DNA of 64,000 bases, taken from Vermamoeba vermiformis (taxonomy: Eukaryota > Tubulinea > Echinamoebida). Positions 53,807 through 64,000 of the stretch are shown piece after piece. Every line of letters starts with the position of its first letter. Position 1 is the stretch's first letter. The DNA lies in contig JBEWZL010000216.1 of the NCBI GenBank assembly GCA_045837725.1, positions 372,001-436,000 on the forward strand, in the 5' to 3' direction. The notes under the pieces are model-generated. The model was not told where the DNA came from, did no database searches, and saw nothing but the letters and a program-made list of their open reading frames with translations. A program made the translations under genes and the position numbers.

Positions 53807-56110
53807 ATGAAAGTACCTCTAAAGTCATTAATAGTACTTGTCTTCGCTATAGTGCTATTCAAGTTTGTGTCCTTTGAATACACTTCAGAGGTAAGCAAAG
53901 TCATCGCGCTATGAAAATTTAAAAAATAAAGACTTGTTTGCGCATTTAATATAATCGCTCGTTAATAATAGTAAAAATCGTAATAATATTATGCTGACGT
54001 TTTTTAAAGCCCATCTCGCCTGCCAACGTGTACCGCTTTGATCCGCCGAAAGCCCCGGAGTTGTCAGGTCTTGCTTACCAAATCTTGACCAATGTGGCGG
54101 AATCGCCTTTAATTGGTGATTTTTTGATGACAAAAATCAAGTTTGACTCGAAGATCCCGCTCGTAAGAAAGTTTGCCAATGACCGTCCTCACACTGCCCC
54201 TACTGTCATGCCTCTCGTGGCATCAAGCGCTGAGGAGCATCAGCAGGCAACTAAGGATGCTGAGACATATAATGTGGATTATTTAGTCCAAGCTGAAGGT
54301 GACTTGAAGCGCAGTGCGGATCCGAAGAACTTCAAGTACTGGACCATTGAAGACTATGCTGCTGCTTATAGAAAGAAGCTCACTACACCCCTCGATGTCG
54401 CGAAGAGTGCCATTAATGCTATCCGTGCCTCAGAGTCAATGACAGTACGTTACTTTGCAACGTTTTGTTTTCACTGAAACTGATCACTTGCACGTGTTCA
54501 GCCCGCCATGAATATTTTCATCGAGTGGCGCGAACAAGAAATTCTCGCTCAAGCCGAGGCCTCTGCCAAGAGATTTGCTGCCGGCAAACCATTGAGTGTA
54601 TTGGACGGTGTGCCAGTCGCTGTGAAAGATGAGTTCCACATGGCTGGTTATGTCACCACTGGCGGCACTTCATTCTTGAAGAGTGTTCAAGAGCACGACG
54701 CTACTATTGGTAAGCACGTGGTGTATTTATGTGGTCCAAACTGACACGTGTCACTAGTCCGCCGCTTGAAAGAACTTGGTGCCATCATTCTCGGCAAGAC
54801 CAACATGCACGAGATTGGCATTGGCACGACTGGTGAGAACTGGAGCTGGGGTCACGCGCGCAATCCTTACAACGCCTCGCATCATACTGGTGGCTCTTCT
54901 GCTGGCTCTGCTGCCGCGGTTGCTAGTAAGTACTTTGTGTCATTCAATCACTGCTTGCAATAACACGTTGAACAGGTGGATTGGTTCCTGTTGCAGTATC
55001 TGCTGACGGTAAGCAGTAGATTATTATACACCTATTTCTAATGCCATGGTAGGTGGCGGAAGCATTCGTATCCCTGCCTGTTTGACTGGTCAGTACGGCG
55101 TCAAGGGCACATTCGGACGATTCTCTGAGCACGGAGCACTGTCATTGTGTCACAGGTAGAGTGCTTGTCGTTATTATCCCTCTTTTGCTAATTGCATGCC
55201 CGTGCAGTGTTGCTCATGCTGGTCCTATTGCTGCCACTCCTAAAGACGCAGGTGAGTCATAGTCTAACGGTTATTGAGAACAGCTTACTGAACATTGCAT
55301 TGCCAGCCATCTTCTACGCGCTGATCGCTGGTCCTGATGACCACGACAAGAACACGCAAATTCAACCTGCAGTGCACGTCAAGGACTACGACAAGACCAA
55401 GGACTTGAGTGATTTGACACTCGGTGTTTATCCCGCCTACTTTGAAGACGCCGATGCTGAAGTCGTTGCTGCGTGCTACAAAATGGTCAAAGAGTTTGAA
55501 CGCCGCGGCGCACGTGTTGTGAACATCACTCTGCCGCACATCAATCTCATTTACACCTCGCACGTGATCACCATTACTTCTGAGATGGCCACTAACTTTG
55601 GTAATTATCACAATCTGATTTGCATTGGTGCTAGACTAACACGCGACAGACACGTATTACCAACACCACCGCCAAGACTTCTCGTTGGACACGCGCACTA
55701 AGCTGGCCTTGGCTCGTGCCATGTCTGCACGCGATTACTACGCCGCACAACAGACGCGCACGTGGGCGATGGAGATGTTCGAAGACATTTTCACGCGTCA
55801 GAAGGTCGATGTCATCGTGTCACCTGTCACTGCTGCCACTGCCCCGCGCATCAAGGACGCGCCCAGCACGGACATTGCTTCCGTCGCCAAGTTGATGCGC
55901 TATGCTAACCCGTACAACATGATTGGTGCCCCGGCTGTCAGTGTGCCCGTTGGTTACGACGAGTTCAATCTGCCCATCGGCTTGCAATTGGCTGCCGATC
56001 ACTGGCAAGAGCACAAATTGTTGCGCTTGTCGAACGTCGCTGAACAAGTGGTCGCTCGTCGTGCCCCGAGTGTGTTCTTCGATGTGTTGGGCAATGCGCT
56101 CAAGAAATAA
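53807..56110 (+). CDS. FAAH: Fatty-acid-amide-hydrolase-type amidase
   Basis: A 609-residue amidase-signature enzyme with nine exons: 53807-53890, 54010-54444, 54502-54709, 54758-54925, 54976-55008, 55053-55155, 55208-55251, 55307-55600, 55650-56110. An N-terminal membrane anchor (SLIVLVFAIVLFKFVSF) precedes the enzyme. The Ser-Ser-Lys triad is visible: Lys in GVPVAVKDEF, Ser in TGGSSAGSAAAV, Ser in DGGGSIRIPACLTGQYG. It would hydrolyse N-acyl amides such as N-acylethanolamines at membranes. Exon 5 is 33 nt and exon 7 is 44 nt. Intron 3 has TGACACGTGTCA ending 4 nt before the acceptor. Confidence 0.92.
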
Positions 56111-56629
56111 GATCTATGTAAGTTGGATCGTAAACCTGATCTGATTAACCTATTACACAACCGCATAATTCTATTTAATATAATAATATATATTTTACCT
56201 TTTTTAAGATTTTACTGAACGAAATTTACCAGCGTAAATTAAAATTCGGTCTGCAGATGGTGAAGAAAAATTGTTAATCCACATCCACCGCTCGCCTTCA
56301 AGCTAAATATTGAAATAATTTTGCTCGCAAATATACGCCGGAATATTTGATAAGACCGAATTAACGCAGCGTTTTCATACAACACAAATCCGTTGCACAA
56401 TTTTACGTGGCACCCTGCAACCTCTTGCGCAATATTACACAAACCTGCTATATATGGAGCTGATTTAGGTCTTTAATCTGTTTGTGGTTGGTTGTTGTTG
56501 ATTTTCACGCCAGAAATGACAAAAATAATAGAGGTGTGATTTATTCCTCCTGGGATTGCAACCACGAACCAACAGCATTTTTCAATACCAATTTACCTTA
56601 GATAGCATAGACTATATCTCCGCTGGTGA
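56111..56629. other. Intergenic interval, no gene seen
   Basis: About 519 AT-rich bases between the amidase and the kelch-BTB gene. No open frame of note, no palindrome copy and no RNA gene were recognised. Confidence 0.5.
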
Positions 56630-59417
56630 ATGGAGCGAGACGACTGGCAAGGAAAGTGGTCTAAGATCACGCCGACGAACGAAGGTCCGCGGCCTCGGAG
56701 AGGTCACGTTGTTCGCAAGGTAAAGATTAATCATCATGATAATCAAAGGCGTATTAGTATTTACTTCTTTCAAGACTATTCAACCCTTTAATTTCGATAA
56801 TTTGACTTAAAACGCGAAAATAATCCAGTATTAACAAATTTCCAAAATTAATATCATTCTGAAGCAAATGTTGCATTCTATTATATCCCCTAACGATATG
56901 TTTTTTCCGATCAGATCGACAATAGCACGGTTTTAGTGTTTGGTGGATACCAATTCGGCAAAGATTTCGATTGGAGCGTGCAAACAAAGCTCTTCTACCT
57001 CGATTTAGGTGCGCATTCATACATGACGCTTTGATGCAACAGCGGAGAAATACTAACGCGAATTCATTAAAGATACGTTGCAATGGCGCTTAGAGACCGC
57101 TATTGGCGCACCAACACCGACCGATGGCCCCGGCATTAGCGTCGTAGGAGACAAAATAGCTTCGACTGGTGGATCTGTATTCACTGGCGGTGTATTTGAA
57201 ACAGCAAACACGACAGAAGTGCTTGATTTAGGTCCGACTTTCCATATTTAGACATGAATCGTTTTGCTGACATGACGCGCGTTCCTAGGCAAGCACCTCT
57301 TCCTGCCTGCCATCGAGTGCAACAACGGTGATGTCCTCGAGGCGCGCTGCTGGCACATGGCTGCAACTGTGAGAGTCAAGCATCGCAATCTCCGGCCAGT
57401 TATTTCAGCGCGAGTACATCCAGTCGCGCAGCAGTTGTATACTGATCCTCAACGCGAACAAGATTTTTGCATGGTGTTTGGAGGGCGCTGCAATGTGCTG
57501 AATAACGATGGCAGTTCTGTGGTTGGATTTCGTTATTACAATGACGTGATGTTATTAGATATAGGTAAGCACTCCATATACTCGTTATAATGACCATCGC
57601 ATTGCGCTTTAAACAGTTTATACCGGTTTCGGGTCCCATACAGCTTTTTTAGCCCCTTGCCATATTAGGATTATTTCAGATCCAGATCAGATCCACTAAC
57701 CGCTTCATTAATGCAGAACTAGGGCGCTGGGTACGCGTTCAAACAGGTCCCGGTCCGACACCACGCGCAGCAGTGGCCTTTTGGGTGGTGGCAAATCGCG
57801 TGTACATCTTTGGTGGCCGATACCGAGATCAAGACGAAAACAACTACTTCTACAACGACATGTGGTGCTTTGACGCGAATACATTAAAGTGGGAGCCAGT
57901 CGTCTGTTTTGGAGATATTCCGTCGATGTGTGCCGGAGCCACCGCCGAAGTCTTGACGCCGACCAAAGTATTGGTGACAGGTGGCTTTGTGATATACGAG
58001 AGCGAGAACGACTTTGAATATTACAATCGCGTGCACCTGTTTGATTTAGGTACGTTGTCGGCTAACACCCGATGAATAGCGTGTTAATTATTTTATGACA
58101 TGTTGACACGTGTCACCGAGATGTAACTGCATTGCATTTTTAATACAGAGACCAACACCTGGACCGAACTCAAATGCGGGGGTGAAGTGCCTGCGCCGCT
58201 GACAGCACACGCGTTGACTTTGATTGACCGCGAGACGATAATGGTGTACGGAGGTGACAATCGCGTGCAAACACGCCTCGTCACGCACAACTTGGGCTAT
58301 TTCCTGCACCTCGAGCCTGGTACGTGTTGTTTATGTCTCAATATCACTTTGGTAATTAATAATATTATTACCAGACTTGTTCTTGTCGCACTTGCAACGC
58401 GACTACTTGCGCATGATGCGAGTACATGACTCACACAACGATCACGTGATCCAAGTCGAGTCACGTGAGCTGCCAGTGCACTCAGAACTGCTCAGAAAAC
58501 GCTGTCCGAAACTGCTGGCAACGGCACAACAAGGAGTGATTCGCATTGACGACGGAAAGTTGAACTTCCACGTGATGAGTCTGTTTTTAGACTACCTCTA
58601 CGCCAATCACGTGACTATTCAGCGCGACATGCGTGTTTTGGCGCAGCTGCAGCACTGTGCCGAGAAGTACCAACAAACCCAACTCGTCTCTGAACTGCGG
58701 CAACAAGTCTCAGATTTGACACGTGTCAAGTACGAAGAGTACAGTTGCGCACTGGCCGAGTTAGGCTTGATCGATCACGTGATCACTCCCGAGCCATTTA
58801 ACAACGCACCACGCGAAGTGATCGGCAATCAGGAGTGGCAGCTCAATTTGGAGGCTATGTTATTCTATCCCAACACTACGGACTTTGCATTACACGTGAC
58901 AGATGAAGGTGGAGAACAGTTGCAATCTCCCGTCGAGATTTTCAATGTGCATCGATTCGTACTGGCAAGCAGATCTGAATTCTTCGCCGCTGCGATCAGA
59001 ATGGCACTACAGAGGAACCTTACTCATATTTTCGTGGAAGATATTAGCATCAGAGGAGCTAGAGCACTATTACTATATTTGTACAGCGACAACATGGTAT
59101 TGTTAGAGTCGATTGAGATCTGCCTCGAGGTGCTTCATTTTGCGACGTTCTCAGCGATGATAGCTGAGCCTAGACACGATAAAGTCATCAAACACTGCCG
59201 AGGGCTAGTAATTCAAGCACTGAGCCTCGACAACTGTTTGGATGTGTACGAGGCTGCACTGACGGTGAGCGATCCAGTGCTGCGGGAACAAATTAAGACA
59301 TGGATTGCGCAACGAGCGAAACTAATATTGAAGAAGAGTCACGAAGAAGGTCTGAAACTGCGCGATGAAATATTGCATGTATTATCGCCCGAAAAACCTC
59401 AGGTGGAAAGTCAATGA
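56630..59417 (+). CDS. LZTR1-like protein: kelch propeller plus two BTB domains
   Basis: A 721-residue protein from exons 56630-56719, 56915-57008, 57073-57231, 57289-57564, 57717-58049, 58149-58319, 58375-59417. Six kelch-type repeats (STVLVFGGYQF, DKIASTGGSVF, CMVFGGRCNV, RVYIFGGRYRDQ, KVLVTGGFVI, TIMVYGGDNR) make the first 370 residues; five of the introns follow a GATTTAG or GATATAG exon end, so repeats and exons coincide. Two BTB domains follow (IQVESRELPVHSELLRKRC and FNVHRFVLASRSEFFAAAI) with BACK-like helices. Kelch then tandem BTB is the plan of LZTR1, a CUL3 adaptor that targets Ras-family GTPases such as RIT1 and MRAS. A Ras-like GTPase lies immediately downstream. Confidence 0.88.
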
Positions 59418-59654
59418 ACCGGAGCTTAGCTTCAACTGTACATATAATCGCGTCTTAGCATTGTAATAAAGTAGGCATAGCACATTGTAGTGATATTGAA
59501 TCGTTTTCAGAACTTTTCTATATTTGGCAATGTTACCCTGGTACCGTAACATTTTTAAAACCTCTACGTTATTAACATTAAATTCTGCACAGTTTATATA
59601 ACGAACACAATACGACACCGCAGTTAAAATCTTATTTTATATCAATTGATTACA

Positions 59655-60805
59655 ATGGGCAGCTTTGGGAGCAAGAACAAATCCAACAGAAAGAGTACGA
59701 TTATAAAAAGAAAAAGTGGAGCTACTACTAACAGTGGACCATCGTCTACTCGCCCAAGCGAAGTTTCAGTCAAAATATTGGTGATCGGAGATGTGGCCGT
59801 GGGCAAGACGAGGTAATTTTATTTTGTCCACGAACAATTCTTTTATGATTAAATTATAATACTATTATTTAATCCCGATATTTTTTTGATTGTTTATTTT
59901 TAACGCGTATTTTTGGCGCTTTAATGGATTTCAATTATTTTGGAGCCACATCCTTTACCGCGGGATCAGCGGCATTTATTCAACAATAAATTACCTTAAA
60001 TATATAATGAATAGAATGGATACTGATTAGATTATGTGCGTATCCCGTGTAACGTGCTAAATCTGTCAAACGTCATACCTCCCTCGAGGTTGAATTCAGA
60101 TATAATCAATGGATCTAACAACGCTTCTTTCTATAGTCTTGTACTACGTTATACTGAGAACAAATTCGACGAGAACCAAATCCCTACACTGGTTGGAGAT
60201 TATTGCTCGCGCTCGTTGGATGTCGATGGAAAAGTAATCAAAATGCAATTGTGGGATACTAACGGCCGTGAAAGGTATGAACAAAATATTGTAACATAAT
60301 AATAAAGCGATTTAATGACGATTTTTCTCTTCTTAGGTTCAACGCCTTAACATCCAGTTTCTACAGAGGTAATAGCCGTTACATCAATAGCAATATGATA
60401 GAGTGCCAGACATAACGAAATTATATAATTTAGGAGCCCATGGCATTCTATTTGCATTTTCAGTTTCAGATTCGGAGTCGTTTGCGAGCATAGAGAACTG
60501 GATGAACAGCGTTGAACAATTTGCGCGCGAAAAAGTCGTGCGATTTATTGTAGGCTTGAAGAACGATCTCACGACGGCGAGGACCGTGCAATATGAGACT
60601 GCTGAGGCCTTCGCTCAAAAACACAATATGACTTACATGGTACAGATCCCTCCACAATTACCAATTATCCAATATTTCTTGCGCAATATAATGTACTAGT
60701 GTTAATCATATTTTATAGGAATGCTCAGCGAAGAACAACAACGGCGTGGAAGAAGTTTTTTCAAAAATGGCGAATGTTATCAAAGACGGCCTTGAGGACG
60801 CGTAA
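59655..60805 (+). CDS. Ras/Rab-like GTPase, N-myristoylation candidate, no prenylation site
   Basis: A 206-residue GTPase from exons 59655-59812, 60137-60274, 60337-60368, 60434-60639, 60719-60805. A basic N-terminal extension begins MGSFGSKNKSNRKS, a good myristoylation context. G1 is GDVAVGKTS, switch I PTLVGDY, G3 WDTNGRER (Asn where Ala is usual), G5 ECSAKN. The G4 position reads LKND instead of NKxD, so guanine binding may be altered. The protein ends KDGLEDA with no C-terminal cysteine, so it cannot be prenylated like Ras or Rab. Family placement within Ras/Rab is unclear. It sits between two kelch genes. Confidence 0.88.
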
Positions 60806-61421
60806 TAGTGATCAGCGACTAGAATAAGATAGTCATAGCAACAATACCCTTATTTATTAATATAATCATAGTACCATCGCGTAATAATCCATAACAGACA
60901 ATAATAATCAACAACGAAAATCAATTGTGGGCTTAATTGGCTCGCAAATTTTGTATATTAAGTGACGAGAAGCTGCATAATACCGGTTGTATGCTATTAA
61001 TACGACGGGCATATTATTGGTCGTCGTAGTAGTTGTACAGTTCAGCTGGTCACATCTGGATCTAACGCTCTTTCTGATCCAATCAATTGTAGATACGCGG
61101 CATTGTTTTTGTTGTTTTATAATCGTATATGTTATGCTTGTATAATAAATTCTTAGTTTTAATATACCAAGTTTGAATACTTGTTTCGCGATCTAAGTCA
61201 ATCGGCCTACAAAATGCTTTTATTCGGATCACATGCCTCGTCCAGTATCGTTCATACTTAATTGTATCCTTTTCTTGGCCAAAATATCCGTTTGGTCAAC
61301 TCTTGGTGCTTTCCCAAAAATACACGCGCTAGGAATCATAAGAAGTTTCGACGAGAAATGATATTTATTCAAAGCAAAGGCGGAATACCACAAATCTACC
61401 TTAATATACCATTAATATATA
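60806..61421. other. Intergenic interval, no gene seen
   Basis: About 616 AT-rich bases between the GTPase and the second kelch gene. No palindrome copy, tRNA or supported frame was seen; the start of the next gene is uncertain and might extend into it. Confidence 0.5.
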
Positions 61422-64000
61422 ATGCAACCGGTTGCACTCAGAGCGCCGCGGGTGGATGTCCCGACGTGTAAGTAAATTGAATCGTGCCAGCTTATATTTC
61501 GAGAGCACTTCTGATAAAAATTATAGAAAAATATTAGCTAATTCAATGCACGTCTAATTTCGCATTTTTAACGCAGTCTGTTGAGTTTGAATACTTTCCG
61601 AAAATTGGAGTTGCATCTCTTCTTTTTGCTTACTAACTTGCAATAATAGATTCTCTGGAATGGAGCGAGAATATTAAAAATATTAACTACGTACCAGAAG
61701 CTAGACATAGGTAAGCAAAAGTTGTTTCTCAAGTTTCCTTTATTTTGAGGAACCAATTTATCATCTTTTGCTCACATATATGCATTATTTCATATTTTTA
61801 TCTGCTCGATTTTGTTATACTAGTGGAATTCCAAGCCATTACAGTTGTCAGAAAATTAATAATTTTTTTCTTAGTCATGGCGCGTGTGTCATAGCGAACA
61901 AGATGTATGCATTCGCAGGACATCATTCGAATGAAATGAGCTTGTCAAATACAATCTGCTTAGATCTAGGTACGTCCGTTCGCAAATCAATTAATATTCT
62001 TTTCATCGGGTTAATGTCATGCCTTAGAGCTGATGGTCTGGACTGAAATCAAGAGTGCGGTGGCTAGTCCTCGCAAGGGCGTGCCACTGACGAGTTGGAG
62101 CAACAGATTGTATTCATATGGAGGCTGGTGCATGGGTCCTAACATGAGCGCGATCTATTCAAATGAACTGTTGACACTCAACTTGGACATGCCTCATCCG
62201 AACAACAATTTGTTGAATAGTAATTTGAGCAATCTCAGTCCCATGAACTCGAACAGATTTGACGCTGTGCCGCAGTGGTTCACGACACGCACGACAGGCA
62301 CACCTCCTTCAGCACGCTGGGGCCACACATTGACAGCTGTCGGCAATCAACTCTATTTGTTCGGTGGCTGTGTGGACAAGGGTCCTACGAATGAATTTTA
62401 CGCGTATGATATTAGTAAGTGGTCTCGATTATTATTATTATTCAAATCTAACCGTGCGATCAGCTTCAAATATGTGGAATACAGTTCACGTGCGAGGACC
62501 GAGTCCCAATCCTCGTTACAATCATTCAGCCATTGCTTATGACCACTATCTCGTTATATTCGGTGGTGTAGCTATTTTCGACGATAAGAATGTGGCGTAC
62601 TATAATGACGTGTGGATATTTGACACGAGTAAGTGACTGTTGGTAAATTGTGAAAATTAACAGATAAGTAACAAAATGTTGCAGAAACAAGTGAATGGTG
62701 GAATGCACGCGTGAATGGCAGTCCTCCGTCACAGCGCTGTGGTCACTCAATGACTACTCTCGACCTCTCCACTGTCAATTGTAATCTTCCCGCGAACAAC
62801 GTCTCACTCATCATCTTCGGTGGTTTTGAACGAACAAATATTTGCAATGATCTTCACATTATGATTCTCGGTATGTCAAGCAAGTGTCGAACTATGCAGT
62901 ACTAATGCTGTATTAGACCTGAATAGCAAAGAAGTCAAGTGGTTGCCTGGCGAAATATCCCCGCACGCTGTGGGCATGAAGTTCTATCGCGCAGACAATT
63001 TTCAGATAATACTGCGCGAGGATTGGAAGACACCCACACCCCGATATGGCCACACGATGTGCACGTATCAGGTAAGTTCAACATTCATTGCTGATTTAGA
63101 GCGACACTAACGACCTCAGAACAAAATGATCTTGTTTGGCGGCGGTGACAACGCGCAGTCTCTGTTCGACACCAAAGTGCTGACACTGAGTACGTACTAG
63201 TTCCATTGGCACGTGACCACGTCGCTTATGCACTTGTATTTAGAACGCTCTCGTTCTCCCAAACTAATCATTCACCCGATAGCTACATTCAATCCCGTAG
63301 TCAACAATAACAATGCCAATCCTTTGATTAACAAAATACCTGGCGTGCCTCAATGGTCCCCACCACCCATTAAGAAGTCCAATTCATTGCCCGAGTCATT
63401 GGATCCTGAAGAAGACATCGCCTTGCATCAGCGTGTCGTGTCCTTGGCTGCTTCACTGCCAGCGCAAATTCAACCACCTGCAGCCAGCAATGCAGATAAG
63501 CCTCGTGTGCAAGTGGTTGACAAGCCCAATGTTTTCGATGGCATTCAATTCCACGACCTCGGCGAAGACCGTCCGGTGAACAACAATAACAACCTTAGAG
63601 AGCCCATGGAGATCGACAGAAATCCATTGGCGCAATCACTGGTAGCTTCCAAGCACCCTGAGCTGTATCGCGACTTGAACACGCTGCTCAGTGATTTCCA
63701 AACGAGACTGGTCAATTCATTGGACCGTCAATTGTTGGAGAAGTCAGCGGTGGAACAAGACAACACGGCTGAACGTCTAAAAGAGCTTGAAATGTCCTTG
63801 AGCGAGAGCGAGCTCGTGAAGAAACAGTTGTTGACCGAGAAGGTCGAGTGGCACGAGTCACTGCAAATGGCACAAAAAGCGCGTGATGAGCTCGAGCAGA
63901 GCGCGAAACAGTTGTCCGAAGAGCGCGAAATACTGAACGAGAAATGCAAGCAACTCGAGTTCGAGAAGTCACAACTGGAGGAACAAGTCAAAAATGCTAT
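61422..64000 (+). CDS. Kelch-repeat and coiled-coil protein, 3' end outside the window
   Basis: Exons 61422-61467 (tentative first exon), 61650-61710, 61875-61969, 62028-62414, 62464-62628, 62685-62870, 62917-63071, 63120-63189, 63244->64000, all in one frame. At least six kelch repeats (KMYAFAGHHS, RLYSYGGWCM, QLYLFGGCVD, YLVIFGGVAI, SLIIFGGFER, MILFGGGDNA) occupy the first 390 residues, followed by a Pro/Asn linker and a long coiled coil from about residue 530 (LEKSAVEQDNTAERLKELEM). Kelch plus coiled coil is the plan of fungal Tea1 and Dictyostelium kelch proteins that organise cell polarity. Again exon ends follow the repeats. The C terminus is cut by the window. Confidence 0.88.

Noticed and set aside
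1-64000. tRNA, rRNA or CRISPR-like arrays
   Set aside because: No B-box-type GGTTCGANTCC context with cloverleaf arms, no rRNA segment and no regularly spaced repeats were found by eye; a covariance scan could still find a divergent small RNA.

Overview
The window is a gene-dense stretch of a nuclear genome from a free-living unicellular eukaryote. About 35 protein genes lie in 64 kb, mostly interrupted by short GT-AG introns (many 44-65 nt, AT-rich) and separated by 35-350 bp. The gene set (MUS81, DDX47, RPT6, WDR24, TFB2, UBA2, TATDN1, ELMO) is plainly eukaryotic. A WASP-type protein, ELMO, a countin-like saposin protein, a sterol methyltransferase, B12-dependent methylmalonyl-CoA mutase and a selenocysteine protein together make an amoebozoan (or another amoeboid protist) the most likely source; I cannot name a species. 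TAA, TAG and TGA all act as stops.

Layout. 1-4.1 kb: 3' part of MUS81, a histidine-phosphatase-family protein, TMEM147. 4.2-10.5 kb: a WASP-like actin nucleation promoter with SH3 and C2 modules, divergent from selenoprotein K; then snapin divergent from CWF19L2. 10.5-11.6 kb: gene-free, with a long inverted repeat. 11.6-25.6 kb: DDX47/RPT6, a countin-like secreted protein, sulfiredoxin, a secretory glutaredoxin, methylmalonyl-CoA mutase, an acidic unknown protein, an MBL-fold hydrolase, TRAPPC2L, YKT6, TMEM120. 25.8-35.2 kb: CK2 beta, ELMO, UBE2M, WDR24. 35.2-36.3 kb: a 1,037-bp DNA transposon with 8-bp target duplication inserted between the divergent WDR24 and TFB2 genes. 36.4-48.8 kb: TFB2, an unknown basic protein, TATDN1, BolA, a Cys-rich membrane protein, UBA2, an LRR protein, sterol 24-C-methyltransferase. 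50.4-64 kb: a zinc-finger/RING protein, GH71 glycosidase divergent from a FAAH-type amidase, an LZTR1-like kelch-BTB protein, an unusual Ras-like GTPase, and a kelch/coiled-coil protein that runs off the end.

The genes do not form operons, but many are arranged head-to-head over 70-280 bp, so shared promoters are likely. Themes present: actin remodelling (WASP-like, ELMO), secretory membrane biology (TMEM147, SelK, YKT6, TRAPPC2L, ER glutaredoxin), ubiquitin-like conjugation (UBE2M, UBA2, RING protein) and redox repair (sulfiredoxin, glutaredoxin).

The strongest unexplained signal is a 12-bp palindrome, TGACACGTGTCA, with close variants. It occurs at least 15 times exactly, in exons of any frame, in introns and at gene ends. 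It is accompanied by dense CACGTG sites inside some coding exons, and three 3' splice junctions fall at the centre of the related TGACAG|STGT sequence. The second strong finding is a complete selenoprotein K gene with UGA-Sec and a convincing SECIS hairpin. The third is the SH3-C2-CRIB-proline-WH2-acidic architecture of the WASP-like protein.
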